A stretch of 11,680 nt of DNA, taken from assembly GCA_964549595.1 (NCBI GenBank), contig CAZJWK010000091.1:1-11680 (forward strand), written 5' to 3'. This stretch comes from CAZQQN01 sp964549595 (GTDB lineage: Bacteria; Bacteroidota; Bacteroidia; CAILMK01; CAYYUA01). The notes under the pieces are model-generated. The model made no database searches. It was not told the origin of the DNA and saw only the letters and a list, made by a program, of their open reading frames with translations. Numbering within the stretch: the stretch's first letter is position 1; the number at the start of each line of letters is the position of its first letter. The translations under genes were made by a program, and so were the position numbers. This document shows, in pieces, positions 1-6,173 of this stretch.

Positions 1-64
1 ATTATTAGATCAAAACTTCTCAAAAACATTTCCATAAAATTCATTGTAGAACCAACCAATATAA

Positions 65-568
65 CTACTCCGCTTTTTCCAGGATGTACTTATTGGTAGT
101 TTCTTTTCCTTTACTCTTGCCGGACCAAAGCGCCTTTAACTTATCATCTCCTTCTAATTGATAATGAATGGTGTTCGGAAAGCGGGCCTCCGAATTTTTA
201 AAGGTGGCTTCCTTAGGGCCAATTTCTGATAATTTGTAACCGACAGGAGGTTTCTCTGATGACCTTTTCAAAGACAGAATAATCTTTCCATTGGTAGTTT
301 CTATCCGATAAGCCCTAATTCCTGTGGTGTCTTTATTATTTAGCAAATAAGTCGTACCATTGAGGCTCTGCCCACTCAATTGTTTCCAGTTACTACTAAT
401 TTTGGTACCATTCTTATTGCCTTTCCACTTGCCTTCTAACCAATTAAGGTCTTTAACCTCTGCATTTTTAACCGTTAATCCATTACAACCTCCAATAAAA
501 GTGAGAAAACCTAATCCACCAATGGTAATAATCGTGAGGATAACAGATAATAATTTTGCTTTAAACAT
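65..568 (-). CDS. DUF6265-like predicted lipoprotein
   Basis: The product has 167 residues and no established function. Residues 1-28 look like a lipoprotein signal peptide: a short basic start (MFKAK), a hydrophobic stretch, and an I-G-G-C lipobox with Cys28 as the lipidation site. Residues about 41-150 resemble DUF6265: an early LNWLEGKWKG segment, a central beta-rich part, then ATFKNSEARFPNTIHY, which matches the family's 'F-N-P-x-x-x-F-P-x-x-I-x-Y' signature, and a closing LWSGK. I chose ATG at 566-568 over an in-frame TTG at 611-613 because the ATG puts the basic n-region at the very start of the signal peptide and has AGGGA upstream. It lies downstream of the sigma-factor gene in the same direction, with a likely terminator between, so it is probably transcribed separately. 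DUF6265 is a confident family guess; lipidation is inferred. Confidence 0.72.
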   Translation of the reverse strand: MFKAKLLSVILTIITIGGLGFLTFIGGCNGLTVKNAEVKDLNWLEGKWKGNKNGTKISSNWKQLSGQSLNGTTYLLNNKDTTGIRAYRIETTNGKIILSLKRSSEKPPVGYKLSEIGPKEATFKNSEARFPNTIHYQLEGDDKLKALWSGKSKGKETTNKYILEKAE

Positions 569-625
569 TTTGACGTTCCCTTTAATACCCTTTAAAACTT
601 CGAATATAAGCAAATAATCTTAATC

Positions 626-650
626 AAAAAACCCAGTGTTTAAACAATGG
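626..650 (-). terminator. Likely rho-independent terminator of the sigma-factor gene
   Basis: Read on the minus strand, a near-palindrome (CCA-T-TGTTTAAACA-C-TGG, one mismatched pair) can fold into a short hairpin with a TTAA loop. It is followed by a G and six T residues (626-631). It starts about 37 bases after the sigma-factor stop codon. The stem is AT-rich and interrupted, so strength is uncertain. An outer pair, TTAATC (620-625) and GATTAA (650-655), could extend the structure but would consume the T-run. Confidence 0.42.
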
Positions 651-686
651 ATTAATTTAGGGCATGGAAAGAGACAAAGAAAGTAC

Positions 687-1547
687 TCACAGATAGGTCT
701 TTAACCTTGAAAATTTCCTGGATTTTTTGAGCCTTTTTAAAGCCTTGTCTCTTATCTGCCGAACCCTTTCCCGAGTGAGATCAATTTTGTTTCCTATTTC
801 CTCAAGGGATAATTCCTGATACCCATTTATACCAAAATAATAAAGCAATACTACTTTTTCCTTTTTACTAAGGTCTTCCAACATCATTTGAAGCTCAATC
901 TGAAGGGATTCGTTGATGAGGGAATTATCCGGGGAAGGCTCATCTTTATTCTTCATAATACTTAAAAGGGTATTTTCCTCATCTTCTGAAAAAGGAGCAT
1001 CTACCGATATGTGATTACCAGCACCTTTTAATGTCTCCCTTACAGTTTCCTGAGGCAAATCCAGGTTAGAAGCAATTTCTTCATCCAATGGAGCCCGCTC
1101 ATTTTTCTGTTCAAAATCCGTTGAAGCCTTGTTGATTTTAGTAAGTTCGCCAATACGATTCAAAGGCATTCGTACTAAACGACCGTTTTCAGCCATTGCT
1201 TGTAAAATGGATTGCCTTATCCACCAAACAGCATAAGAAATAAATTTAAAGCCACGGGTTTCATCAAATCTTTGGGCAGCCTTAATTAGCCCGAGATTTC
1301 CCTCGTTAATTAAATCACCCAGCGTTAGCCCTTGATTTTGATATTGTTTGGATACGGAAACAACGAAGCGGAGATTAGCTTTCACCAATCTTTCAAGGGC
1401 TTGGTCATCCCCTTGTTTTATTCTTTTTGCCAACTCCACTTCCTCATTGGCATCAACCATTTCAATGGAGCTAATCTCGGAGAGGTACTTATCAAGGGAT
1501 TTAGTCTCCCGGTTCGTAATCTGTTTTGTAATTTTTAACTGTCGCAT
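687..1547 (-). CDS. RpoD/SigA-family RNA polymerase sigma factor
   Basis: The product is a 286-residue sigma-70 family protein that directs RNA polymerase to promoters. It has region 1.2 (about 15-47) and region 2 (about 54-124), with the conserved NLRFVVSV, DLINEGNLGLIKAAQRFD and FISYAVWWIRQ core and melting motifs. Region 3 (about 127-205) and region 4 (about 220-280) follow, with the -35-recognition helix-turn-helix LTRERVRQIRDKALKRL. It lacks the long region 1.1 of proteobacterial RpoD, as is usual in Bacteroidota, where the primary factor is also about 287 residues. ATG at 1545-1547 gives the standard MRQLKITKQITNRE start; a TTG two codons earlier is less likely. Several positions differ from the primary-factor consensus as I remember it: AENGRLVRMPL where AE(Q/N)SRIVRLPL is usual, LSKKEKVVLLYYFG where LTPREADV-LYFG is usual, and no final Gly. 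It may be a second, stationary- or stress-type paralogue rather than the housekeeping factor, so no symbol is assigned. Confidence 0.93.
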   Translation of the reverse strand: MRQLKITKQITNRETKSLDKYLSEISSIEMVDANEEVELAKRIKQGDDQALERLVKANLRFVVSVSKQYQNQGLTLGDLINEGNLGLIKAAQRFDETRGFKFISYAVWWIRQSILQAMAENGRLVRMPLNRIGELTKINKASTDFEQKNERAPLDEEIASNLDLPQETVRETLKGAGNHISVDAPFSEDEENTLLSIMKNKDEPSPDNSLINESLQIELQMMLEDLSKKEKVVLLYYFGINGYQELSLEEIGNKIDLTRERVRQIRDKALKRLKKSRKFSRLKTYL

Positions 1548-1880
1548 AGACAACTTTTCTATTAAAAAGCACTATTATCGAACAACCGGTAACCAAAACC
1601 CTATTTCAGTTTCAAACCAAAACCTAAAACTCCTTCTCCGGGATAATTTTCATACGCATATTAGCATCCCCATTTTCAAAACACTGCTTTTGCAAGTTAA
1701 AAAATGAAAAGAAAAAACAAAATAAAAAAGGAAATATTTAAAAGAAAATACCGGATAAAATCATGAATTAAACAAGGATTTAATTCACGGGATTAGTATC
1801 TTTAAGGAGCGATTCAAAGGAATGAAAATAAGGAAGAGAATAAGCCAAAGGAATAATGAGTGAAATCCTTTAAAAATCTT
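1548..1880. other. AT-rich intergenic region between sigma factor and YkuK genes
   Basis: No convincing gene was found in these 333 bases. The plus strand is strongly purine-rich in two blocks (about 1696-1749 and 1803-1865). CAAAGGAAT occurs twice (1815-1823 and 1846-1854). One perfect hairpin is listed separately at 1764-1787. The promoter of the sigma gene should lie near 1550-1700 reading leftward, but I found no exact TAnnTTTG element there, so none is called. Confidence 0.6.
1764..1787. repeat. Perfect 9-bp inverted repeat (hairpin)
   Basis: TGAATTAAA (1764-1772) and its exact complement TTTAATTCA (1779-1787) flank a six-base loop, CAAGGA. It sits about 95 bases after the YkuK stop codon in that gene's direction. 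The minus-strand sequence that follows has only a short TTTT, so it is a weak terminator candidate. It could instead be a binding site upstream of the sigma gene or mRNA-end protection for the YkuK transcript. The stem has only one G/C pair per arm. Confidence 0.4.
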
Positions 1881-2354
1881 TCAATTATTAACAATTTTAT
1901 CCGCGCAATAAGAACTGGCAAAAGCCTCAGGTTTAGCTTTGAACACAAATCCCATGCTGAGGATATAGCCCATCGCCTCACTTAAAGCAGAATTAGATTT
2001 AAAGTAAGGGTTAGTATTGATATCCGCATGAACTTCTAAATCCACATCATAATAATCCAGCAAATCACATAGGTCATACGCAGTTTCGATGGATTTGGAA
2101 ACTTCTATCAGCATACGTTCTTTGACAGAATGACCTTTTTTGGTTTTTTCAGTATGGATAAACATGAACCCGCCTCTGTATTCCCTCAGAAAAACGATAA
2201 CCGTTGCAAATTCAGTAACATAATTTCTTTCCAGGGAATCCGTACCAATACAAACCTTTAAATTATATCCGGCAGCGGTTTCTCGCTGAATCGTTTCCTC
2301 CACTTCTTTTTTGATGGGTGTAATTATTTCCTCACCGTTAAATCTTTTCCACAT
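1881..2354 (-). CDS. YkuK-family RNase H-like protein (DUF458)
   Basis: The product is a 157-residue protein of the YkuK/DUF458 family, which has a ribonuclease H-like fold; its cellular role is not established. The family pattern is visible in order: IGTDS (36-40) carrying the first acidic residue Asp39, a hydrophobic strand ATVIVFL, the segment KERMLIEVSKSIETAYDL (about 78-95), the strand-acid motif EVHADIN with Asp111, and a C-terminal MGYILSMGF-x-x-KAKPEAFASSYCADKI block with Asp152. These acidic residues are candidates for the metal-binding site by analogy with RNase H folds. No signal peptide or membrane segment is present, so it is cytoplasmic. ATG at 2352-2354 is the only sensible start. 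The gene stands alone, divergent from the VTT membrane protein, and its upstream region holds the competing hairpins described separately. Family assignment is firm; nuclease activity is inferred. Confidence 0.87.
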   Translation of the reverse strand: MWKRFNGEEIITPIKKEVEETIQRETAAGYNLKVCIGTDSLERNYVTEFATVIVFLREYRGGFMFIHTEKTKKGHSVKERMLIEVSKSIETAYDLCDLLDYYDVDLEVHADINTNPYFKSNSALSEAMGYILSMGFVFKAKPEAFASSYCADKIVNN

Positions 2355-2434
2355 AGGTTAAAAATTTTAGATGTTGAAAGTTGCTACTAAACTAAGGGAA
2401 TTTATTCGCAAATACGATTTATAACAAAAATAAA

Positions 2435-2461
2435 TTTCCACAAGGTTTTGTGGAAAACCTT
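2435..2461 (-). promoter_or_regulatory. Two mutually exclusive hairpins, attenuator-like, upstream of YkuK gene
   Basis: Stem A pairs 2435-2443 (TTTCCACAA) with 2448-2456 (TTGTGGAAA), a perfect 9-bp stem with a four-base loop. Stem B pairs 2442-2449 (AAGGTTTT) with 2454-2461 (AAAACCTT), a perfect 8-bp stem with a four-base loop. They share bases and cannot form together. In an RNA read toward the YkuK gene, stem B comes first and stem A second, and stem A is followed by a U-rich run (complement of 2425-2434). That is the order of an antiterminator and a terminator. The YkuK start is about 80 bases further on. Whether transcription actually passes through is unknown. Confidence 0.4.
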
Positions 2462-2536
2462 TTTCCTTATTCAAAAATCCCCGTGATTCAAACAATTTTT
2501 TAAAAATCCACAAAATCAAAGGTTATTTGGTTCAAG

Positions 2537-2544
2537 CAAAGCTA
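2537..2544 (-). promoter_or_regulatory. Candidate -7 promoter element for YkuK gene
   Basis: The minus strand reads TAGCTTTG, an exact match to the Bacteroidota -7 consensus TAnnTTTG. Transcription from here would give a leader of about 175 bases containing both hairpins at 2435-2461. I see no good -33 TTG element at the right spacing, and such matches arise by chance in AT-rich DNA. A second exact match (TATTTTTG, 2425-2432) lies closer to the gene, but it is also the U-tract of the hairpin. Confidence 0.25.
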
Positions 2545-2608
2545 ATTATTTAATCCCTTTTTCTTTTCTTAATTAGGTAACTTACTACAGATTAAGCATT
2601 TAACTTCT

Positions 2609-2623
2609 GGATATGTAATATCC
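2609..2623. repeat. 15-bp dyad (GGATAT-GTA-ATATCC)
   Basis: This is a perfect 6-bp inverted repeat with a three-base centre, roughly 85 bases upstream of the VTT start codon. The size and spacing fit a binding site for a dimeric regulator, but no regulator gene is adjacent and only one copy was found in the window. Confidence 0.3.
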
Positions 2624-2666
2624 TTTGAAAAAATTACCAAAGAAACCCAAATCAGCCCATAGGCTT

Positions 2667-2674
2667 TAATTTTG
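2667..2674 (+). promoter_or_regulatory. Candidate -7 promoter element of the VTT membrane-protein gene
   Basis: TAATTTTG matches TAnnTTTG exactly. A start site around 2680 would leave a leader of about 25 bases before the ATG at 2707, a normal length in this phylum. No convincing TTG/TTTG -33 element lies 19-21 bases upstream. The site abuts the inverted repeat at 2675-2702, which would cover the transcription start. Confidence 0.38.
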
Positions 2675-2702
2675 AAAAGTTTTTAACCATTTCGAAACTT
2701 TT
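2675..2702 (+). repeat. 8-bp inverted repeat immediately before the VTT start codon
   Basis: AAAAGTTT (2675-2682) and AAACTTTT (2695-2702) are exact complements separated by 12 bases and end four bases before the ATG. In RNA the repeat could sequester the translation start. In DNA it could be an operator over the transcription start. Both ideas are inference; the arms are AT-rich. Confidence 0.35.
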
Positions 2703-2706
2703 AAAT

Positions 2707-3282
2707 ATGCTAAAAGACCCGGAATACAAAAGGTTTGTAATAAAAAATTCTATCAGGGGCATCGTTTATTTCGGATTCATGTTGGGTTTATTTATTGCTA
2801 TCAAGGTTTGGATACCCGAAAACTGGAATGCGCTTTTAAAACCTATTTCTCAGCATCCAAACTTGGTCTTTCTTGTATTTTTCCTTTCAGAAACTTTTTT
2901 TGGGATCATACCCCCGGAATTTTTTGTCATGTGGGCAGTCAATAGCACCCTAACCGTTTTTATTTCAAAAGTGGCGCTTTTTTCCATACTTTCATTTACG
3001 GGTGCTTTTATAGCTTTTTTTGTAGGTAATAAAATTAAAGACGGAGGCCTGTATGAAAAACTTTTACAAAGTCGTTTCAGCAAGTATGTGGGTTACTATC
3101 AGCGATATGGGGGCGTTATCATCATTTTATCCTCACTAACCCCCTTACCTTTTGCAACCATTAGCTTGATAAGTGCAACGCTGGGGTTTGGATTTAAAAA
3201 ATATTGCCTCTTTGCCCTACCCCGGTTTTTACGGTTTATAATTTACGGATTTGTCTTCTGGAAGGGAGAAGGATGGGTTTAA
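2707..3282 (+). CDS. VTT-domain (DedA/YqaA-like) membrane protein
   Basis: The product is a 191-residue inner-membrane protein of the VTT (DedA/SNARE-associated) superfamily, whose members are implicated in lipid or phospholipid-carrier movement and in envelope homeostasis. Visible segments are a membrane helix at about 15-35, a second hydrophobic hairpin at about 52-75 carrying the acidic-proline pattern SETFFGIIPPEFF, a helix at about 84-107, a basic amphipathic loop (LLQSRFSKYVGYYQRYGG), a helix at about 134-160 containing TPLPFATISLISATLG, and a final helix at about 166-186 with LPRFLRF. The conserved E...PPE and late G...PR residues are what place it in this family. At 191 residues it is close to the shorter YqaA-like branch. 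ATG at 2707 fits the candidate promoter. It is the only plus-strand gene here and runs convergently into the T9SS gene, leaving 9 bases between stop codons. The substrate cannot be told from sequence. Confidence 0.82.
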   Translation: MLKDPEYKRFVIKNSIRGIVYFGFMLGLFIAIKVWIPENWNALLKPISQHPNLVFLVFFLSETFFGIIPPEFFVMWAVNSTLTVFISKVALFSILSFTGAFIAFFVGNKIKDGGLYEKLLQSRFSKYVGYYQRYGGVIIILSSLTPLPFATISLISATLGFGFKKYCLFALPRFLRFIIYGFVFWKGEGWV

Positions 3283-3291
3283 AGGTTGTAT

Positions 3292-5289
3292 TTACTGCAA
3301 AAGAAGCTTTTTTGTCAAGGTTTCTCCGTTCTCAAGCTCAATATTAACCATGTATAAACCCTCAGAGAATCCATTAAGGTTAAGTCGTTTATTTTTCTTC
3401 GATAAATGAAACCTTTTCAAAACCTGCCCATTTGCATTCAAAACCTTCCCTTTTAAAATGTCCTCCGGTTTCCGGTTCATTTTAATTTTAACAAAATCCT
3501 TTGCGGGATTGGGATAAAGGCTCAATGAAACATCCTCCAGCGGATTATTTTTAATAGCCTTTTTCGTATTGCTAAAATCCGATATGGGTTGGTTACTTAT
3601 ATAAGGACGAATCATTAAAGCAAAATTGCTTGCGGAGTCAAGAATGGTTTTATTCCAGCTCCCATCCTGATTGACAAAAATCCGATTATTCGGCTCCTTA
3701 TTTCTGAAGAGGTCTCCGTAGTTTTTGTCAAGCCCTATATTAAGCATAAAAGGAGACAATTGCTTCCAGCCAATAAAAAATGTACCGGATACTTCAATGG
3801 GATTTTCCAATTCATAAATCACAAAATTGTCATGGCCATTCCCATTATATTTAACCTTTTGATCTTCTTTTTCTAAAAGCAGCTCCTCTGCGCTCGGGTT
3901 TTCACCCAGCGGGCCTAACTTATTCCATACCATCAAGTTAAAGCGCTTATTATCAATTCCTTTGATAGATCGATTAAACTTCATTCCCACGGCTCGCAAC
4001 GTATCAGCTTTGTTTAAGTTAAACTGGTAAGCCACCTTCCAGTTGTCATAGAAAATACCCTTTAAGCCAAAACCAGCTTCCGCTGTACCATCATCATAAG
4101 CCACATAATCATTTAGATTTTGATTTAACCTAAAGGTGTCGTTTTGCTCCACTTCATCACTTGGTTCTACTACGGCACTGGTAATACGTAATCTAAGGGA
4201 ATCTTCAGCAACAAAGGGGATCAGATTAAACAAGTTTTCTTGTTTATAGACCCGTTTTCCAAAAAAACTCTCAATATTTTGGGTAAAATCTTTCGTAAAA
4301 GTTTCAAACGTCTCCCCGGTATACAAATCTTTAATCTTGTACCCGCACTTGACCCCGCTCAGGCCATTTGAATTGTTACTGCCCTTCAAAAAAAAGTTTT
4401 TTCTTAAAAGGTTTTCATTGTTTTTGATTTGACGCCAGGGTAAGGCACGGTATTTTTGCAGGATGCTTTCGGCTGGTTCAACCATAGCCACATCACGCCT
4501 AATAGGAATGCCACTTGTCCGGTTTTTATCCAACCAAACGTAATCCAAATGCCAATGATCCAGGTTTCCGGATACATTTCCGTGGCTAACAAACCTGAAT
4601 TGGAAAGTATTATGGAAAAATACGTTAGAATCTTGCCCTCCTATATTTATATTAACCGTTTCAAAAGGAGGTACTTTCAAATAGCTACCTTGTCCGCCTG
4701 CTGCCCAGATAGTTTGCCAGGTATTGGTATCAGAAACAGCTTTAAACTCCAGTTTTAAACTATCAATACGCTCCGGTCCATCTCCTTTACCCTTAGGTTG
4801 GTAATGAAAGCTTAAAAACACATTATCCGAAGCACTGTAAGGAGAAAGGTCAATAAATTGGGAAGTAAGGGTATCGGTAGGAAGGGCACTATTCTGATTA
4901 TTACGGTCCGGATTGTAAGGCTTACCAAATTCATTAAGCCCATCAAAGGTTGCTACTCCATAACTTGGTGGATTAATGGCCATCCGGTTATTTACGAACA
5001 CATAATCTTCCACCCAAAAAGAATCCTTCACCGTAACCTGACGGTAAGAAAAATCATCAAAAAAAGGCAATTCCAGGGTATCCCTTTCTCTTAGCATCAG
5101 GCTGGGATCAATTTGCTCTCCTGGCTGATTGGTGTTAATAAGGGTTGGGTTGTAATCCAATGGAACGGTTTTGGCAACCTGCCCGTCCGACCCAAAAGAA
5201 AAGCAAAGGTTCATTAAAAAAGCAATTACCGTAACACTTTTGCAGGGGTAAAAATCATTGCTAATCCCAAGCACTCGGAATGGATTCAT
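3292..5289 (-). CDS. Secreted protein with T9SS type A C-terminal sorting domain
   Basis: This 665-residue protein is probably exported by Sec and then carried across the outer membrane by the type IX system. Residues about 18-32 are hydrophobic and follow Lys17, giving a signal peptide with an unusually long start and a likely cut near SDG-Q. Residues about 77-257 run from FFDDFSYRQV to HWHLDYVWLDKNR, like beta-sandwich (jelly-roll/MAM-like) domains of Bacteroidota surface proteins. A second beta-rich unit spans about 398-563, starting at YDDGTAE. The final 80 residues are a sorting domain: SLYPNPAKDFVKI, then NANGQVLKR, GFSEGLYMVNI and a basic end, KKLLLQ. No catalytic motif was recognised, so adhesion or cell-wall-surface function is only a guess. 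I chose the ATG at 5287-5289; it overlaps the end of the PASTA gene by 29 bases, implying translational coupling. A longer in-frame extension to 5358 would place 23 polar residues before the signal peptide and is unlikely. Confidence 0.85.
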   Translation of the reverse strand: MNPFRVLGISNDFYPCKSVTVIAFLMNLCFSFGSDGQVAKTVPLDYNPTLINTNQPGEQIDPSLMLRERDTLELPFFDDFSYRQVTVKDSFWVEDYVFVNNRMAINPPSYGVATFDGLNEFGKPYNPDRNNQNSALPTDTLTSQFIDLSPYSASDNVFLSFHYQPKGKGDGPERIDSLKLEFKAVSDTNTWQTIWAAGGQGSYLKVPPFETVNINIGGQDSNVFFHNTFQFRFVSHGNVSGNLDHWHLDYVWLDKNRTSGIPIRRDVAMVEPAESILQKYRALPWRQIKNNENLLRKNFFLKGSNNSNGLSGVKCGYKIKDLYTGETFETFTKDFTQNIESFFGKRVYKQENLFNLIPFVAEDSLRLRITSAVVEPSDEVEQNDTFRLNQNLNDYVAYDDGTAEAGFGLKGIFYDNWKVAYQFNLNKADTLRAVGMKFNRSIKGIDNKRFNLMVWNKLGPLGENPSAEELLLEKEDQKVKYNGNGHDNFVIYELENPIEVSGTFFIGWKQLSPFMLNIGLDKNYGDLFRNKEPNNRIFVNQDGSWNKTILDSASNFALMIRPYISNQPISDFSNTKKAIKNNPLEDVSLSLYPNPAKDFVKIKMNRKPEDILKGKVLNANGQVLKRFHLSKKNKRLNLNGFSEGLYMVNIELENGETLTKKLLLQ

Positions 5290-6097
5290 CTTCTTTAATT
5301 GAGGTATCGGGCATGTTGAGTTTTTCAAATCGGTCTTCGGTGGTGAGCCAAACATCAATTATTTCCCCCTTAGGAATTTTTTTATCCGGCTTATACAACG
5401 GGCTTTGTTTATAAATTATTGCTGAAGCACTGTCCTTTACTTCATCATCATATACAATGGCTCCAAAATTCAGCCCCTTGCCTTTCAAGTAAAATGAAGC
5501 ATCATTCCGGGTTAAACCTTTTAGGTTTGGAATTTCTGTTTTACCGGAATTCCTTCCTTTTGCCAAGACAAGATTGATCTTGGTACCTTTCGCAATCTTA
5601 GTACCAGGCTCTATTTTTTTACCATTATTTTCTAACCGTTTCACAGTATTTTTTCCCAAACCTGGGACATACTTCAGATCCCCAACCTTAAACCCTTTGG
5701 TTTTCAGAATTTTCAGAGCCTGCCTCAAAGAAACATCTTTTAGATCAGGAACTATTTTTTTAGGGGGATCGGGCGAGTTAATCGTTAAATAAATTTTACG
5801 GTTAACCTTCACCTTTGATAGAGCCTTAGGTTGTTGTTCCACCACATTGAGTTCGGGCTTATCAGGTATATAAACGGAATCAGCAACCACGTGATTTAAA
5901 TCCCTTTTTTCAAGGACTTCTTCTGCTTTTTGAACCTTCATACCCTTCAAATCAGGAACAGATAAAGATTCATTATGATAGGTATACTCCTTAAGCCATT
6001 GGTAAAACCCCAAGAGGATTCCGGCACCTAAAACAATAGCAATAGCCACATTAATCAGAAAAACCTTGCTAATCAAGAATTTGAAAAAACGCTTCAA
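5261..6097 (-). CDS. Membrane-anchored protein with three PASTA domains, no kinase
   Basis: The 278-residue product has a short basic N-terminus, one membrane helix (about 12-31) and an external part of three consecutive PASTA repeats: about 45-107 (SVPDLKGMKVQKAEEVLEK), 114-180 (IVPDLKDVSLRQALKILKT) and 187-252 (EIPNLKGLTRNDASFYLKG). An acidic tail of about 26 residues follows. PASTA domains bind muropeptides or beta-lactam-like ligands when attached to Ser/Thr kinases or penicillin-binding proteins. Here neither partner domain is present, so the protein may be a periplasmic peptidoglycan sensor or scaffold. The start is a TTG at 6095-6097 preceded by AAAGAG; an in-frame stop lies just upstream and no ATG precedes the membrane helix. 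It lies 76 bases after the ddl gene in the same direction and overlaps the T9SS gene, so an operon is likely. Domain calls are firm; role is inferred. Confidence 0.9.
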   Translation of the reverse strand: MKRFFKFLISKVFLINVAIAIVLGAGILLGFYQWLKEYTYHNESLSVPDLKGMKVQKAEEVLEKRDLNHVVADSVYIPDKPELNVVEQQPKALSKVKVNRKIYLTINSPDPPKKIVPDLKDVSLRQALKILKTKGFKVGDLKYVPGLGKNTVKRLENNGKKIEPGTKIAKGTKINLVLAKGRNSGKTEIPNLKGLTRNDASFYLKGKGLNFGAIVYDDEVKDSASAIIYKQSPLYKPDKKIPKGEIIDVWLTTEDRFEKLNMPDTSIKEDESIPSAWD

Positions 6098-6173
6098 ATT
6101 TTTAGTCTCTTTAATGAATAAGCGAATTTAAACCAATACCTTTCCAATGAGCAATTTTATCAACAATATTTAT

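Larger units (their letters stand above)
2355..2706. other. Divergent intergenic region with several inverted repeats
   Basis: These 352 AT-rich bases separate the leftward YkuK gene from the rightward VTT gene, and no credible gene lies in them. They hold overlapping hairpins at 2435-2461, a 15-bp dyad at 2609-2623, an inverted repeat at 2675-2702 just before the VTT start, and TAnnTTTG-like promoter elements facing both ways (minus strand at 2425-2432 and 2537-2544, plus strand at 2667-2674). Three DnaA-box-like words (2436-2512) are also present. The density of structure suggests regulation of one or both flanking genes. Confidence 0.55.

Noticed and set aside
1..64. Left edge of the window
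   Set aside because: Only 64 bases downstream of the lipoprotein gene; no hairpin, promoter or coding signal could be supported.
569..613. Upstream TTG extension of the DUF6265 lipoprotein
   Set aside because: It would add 15 residues before a complete signal peptide; the internal ATG gives a normal lipoprotein start.
1348..1707. 119-residue plus-strand open frame opposite the sigma-factor start and running into the spacer
   Set aside because: Most of it is antisense to conserved sigma-factor codons, the composition is unlike a real protein, and no family pattern is visible.
3296..3318. Possible bidirectional terminator between the convergent VTT and T9SS genes
   Set aside because: The AAAAG/CTTTT hairpin with a T-run is very weak and encodes the conserved basic end of the T9SS sorting domain.
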